Assembly (NCBI GenBank): GCA_015680685.1 | Contig: MNCI01009276.1 | Location: forward strand, 8,509 to 38,962 | Reading direction: 5' to 3' | Length of the DNA stretch: 30,454 nt | Source: Gnetum montanum | Taxonomy: Eukaryota; Streptophyta; Gnetopsida; Gnetales; Gnetaceae | In this document: in pieces, positions 29,941 through 30,454 of the stretch | Numbering within the stretch: position 1 is the first letter of the stretch | Layout: each line of letters starts with the position of its first letter | Program-made: the position numbers and the translations under genes | The notes under the pieces: model-generated | The model's input: the letters and a program-made list of their open reading frames with translations, nothing else | Database searches by the model: none | What the model was told of the DNA's origin: nothing

Positions 29941-30454
29941 GTCGTGATATTGGGATTGTGGTATTGGATCCGTGATATCGGGTCCGCGATATCGGAACCC
30001 ACCAAGCGATATTGGACACCCGATATTGGAACCTGTCTCATTGCCTATAAATAAGAGACCAAGGCACTTGGTTTGGCAGTTAGTTTCTTAGTCCCTTACC
30101 GAACTATTGTAGTTTTTCCTTTCTAGAGTTAGAATTATTTGTGAGTGCCTGCAGTAGGAGTCATAAAGTGAACGGATCTCTATTTGAGCATTGTTTACCT
30201 GAGCACACCTTGTATTTGGAAATAAAGACGAACTTTGTGAGAAACCTTGCAACATTCAAAATAGCTTATTTATTGCATTTAATGTTATTTTTAGTTAGTT
30301 CACACTTTCATTAGTTAATTGATGTTATTTTTATAGAGTTATTAATCATCAACAAGTAAGCACACTCAGTACAACCACTTTGAGCATACGTGGAACACTT
30401 GGTAACCTAGTAACGACTAGCATTTAGTAATCCCAGTAGTGTTACACTGGTTCA
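29941..30454 (+). repeat. LTR of the Athila-like family, cut by the window end
   Basis: U3 with six 14-bp GATATYGG units (29944-30033), TATAAATA at 30046-30053, AATAAA at 30221, and CTTGGTAA..AATCCCAGTAGTG near 30399-30442 match the LTRs at 6801-7421 and 11550-12600. The left edge could lie further left. Whether it is a 5', 3' or solo LTR cannot be told. Confidence 0.7.
29944..30033 (+). promoter_or_regulatory. 14-bp GATATYGG array in LTR U3
   Basis: Four contiguous 14-base units (29944, 29958, 29972, 29986), a 6-base break and two more (30006, 30020) have the form SYGATATYGGRNNC. Most keep a CpG, and two contain the palindrome GATATC. The array ends 13 bases before the TATA box. Confidence 0.75.

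Overview
The window looks like intergenic DNA from a plant nuclear genome. It is filled with decayed Ty3/gypsy LTR retrotransposons of several lineages. I found no intact host gene, rRNA, tRNA or CRISPR array. The domain types seen (Athila/Tat-like gag, integrase and tRNA-Asp primer site; Tekay/Del-like and Reina-like chromovirus gag, protease and reverse transcriptase) are typical of seed plants. Heavy nesting with no host gene in 30 kb fits a large, repeat-rich genome such as a gymnosperm or large monocot, but the species cannot be told from the sequence.

Layout. (1) 1-7421, plus strand: an Athila-like element entered inside RNase H. It holds RNase H, integrase, a 1.5 kb non-coding tract, an LTR-like promoter module, a very long decayed accessory frame (3695-6550) with coiled-coil character, and an LTR ending near 7421. 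(2) About 7440-12600, minus strand: a related element with LTR, tRNA-Asp-type primer site and gag, joined directly to the same 3' non-coding tract, so its pol is missing. It contains what looks like a small misoriented assembly contig at 9283-9402. (3) 12600-14050: unassigned. (4) About 14060-18300, plus: an LTR-like leader, then gag-protease in one frame and a second-type RNase H, with no reverse transcriptase. (5) About 18300-22760, plus: a Tekay/Del-like element (LTR, tRNA-iMet-type primer site, gag, protease, RT, RNase H) cut off before integrase. (6) About 22900-25480, plus: a Reina-like element (LTR, gag, protease only). (7) 25490-26090, minus: a copy of the leader/LTR sequence of element 4. 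(8) 26500-29520: AT-rich DNA with degenerate tandem arrays whose units form hairpins. (9) 29743-29940: a small acidic reading-frame remnant. (10) 29941-30454: another LTR of the Athila-like family, running off the window.

Two themes unite the window. First, several reading frames (3695-6550, 15414-17429, 20374-21168, 23821-24966) keep one frame for hundreds of codons yet carry many stop codons and D-to-N changes at catalytic sites. This suggests decay mainly by C-to-T/G-to-A transition, as expected for methylated plant repeats, rather than by indels. Second, the U3 parts of the LTRs carry arrays of short palindromic motifs (14-bp GATATYGG units, GTCGAC dyads, AGATRTCT units), which may be regulatory. 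All homologies were judged by eye.
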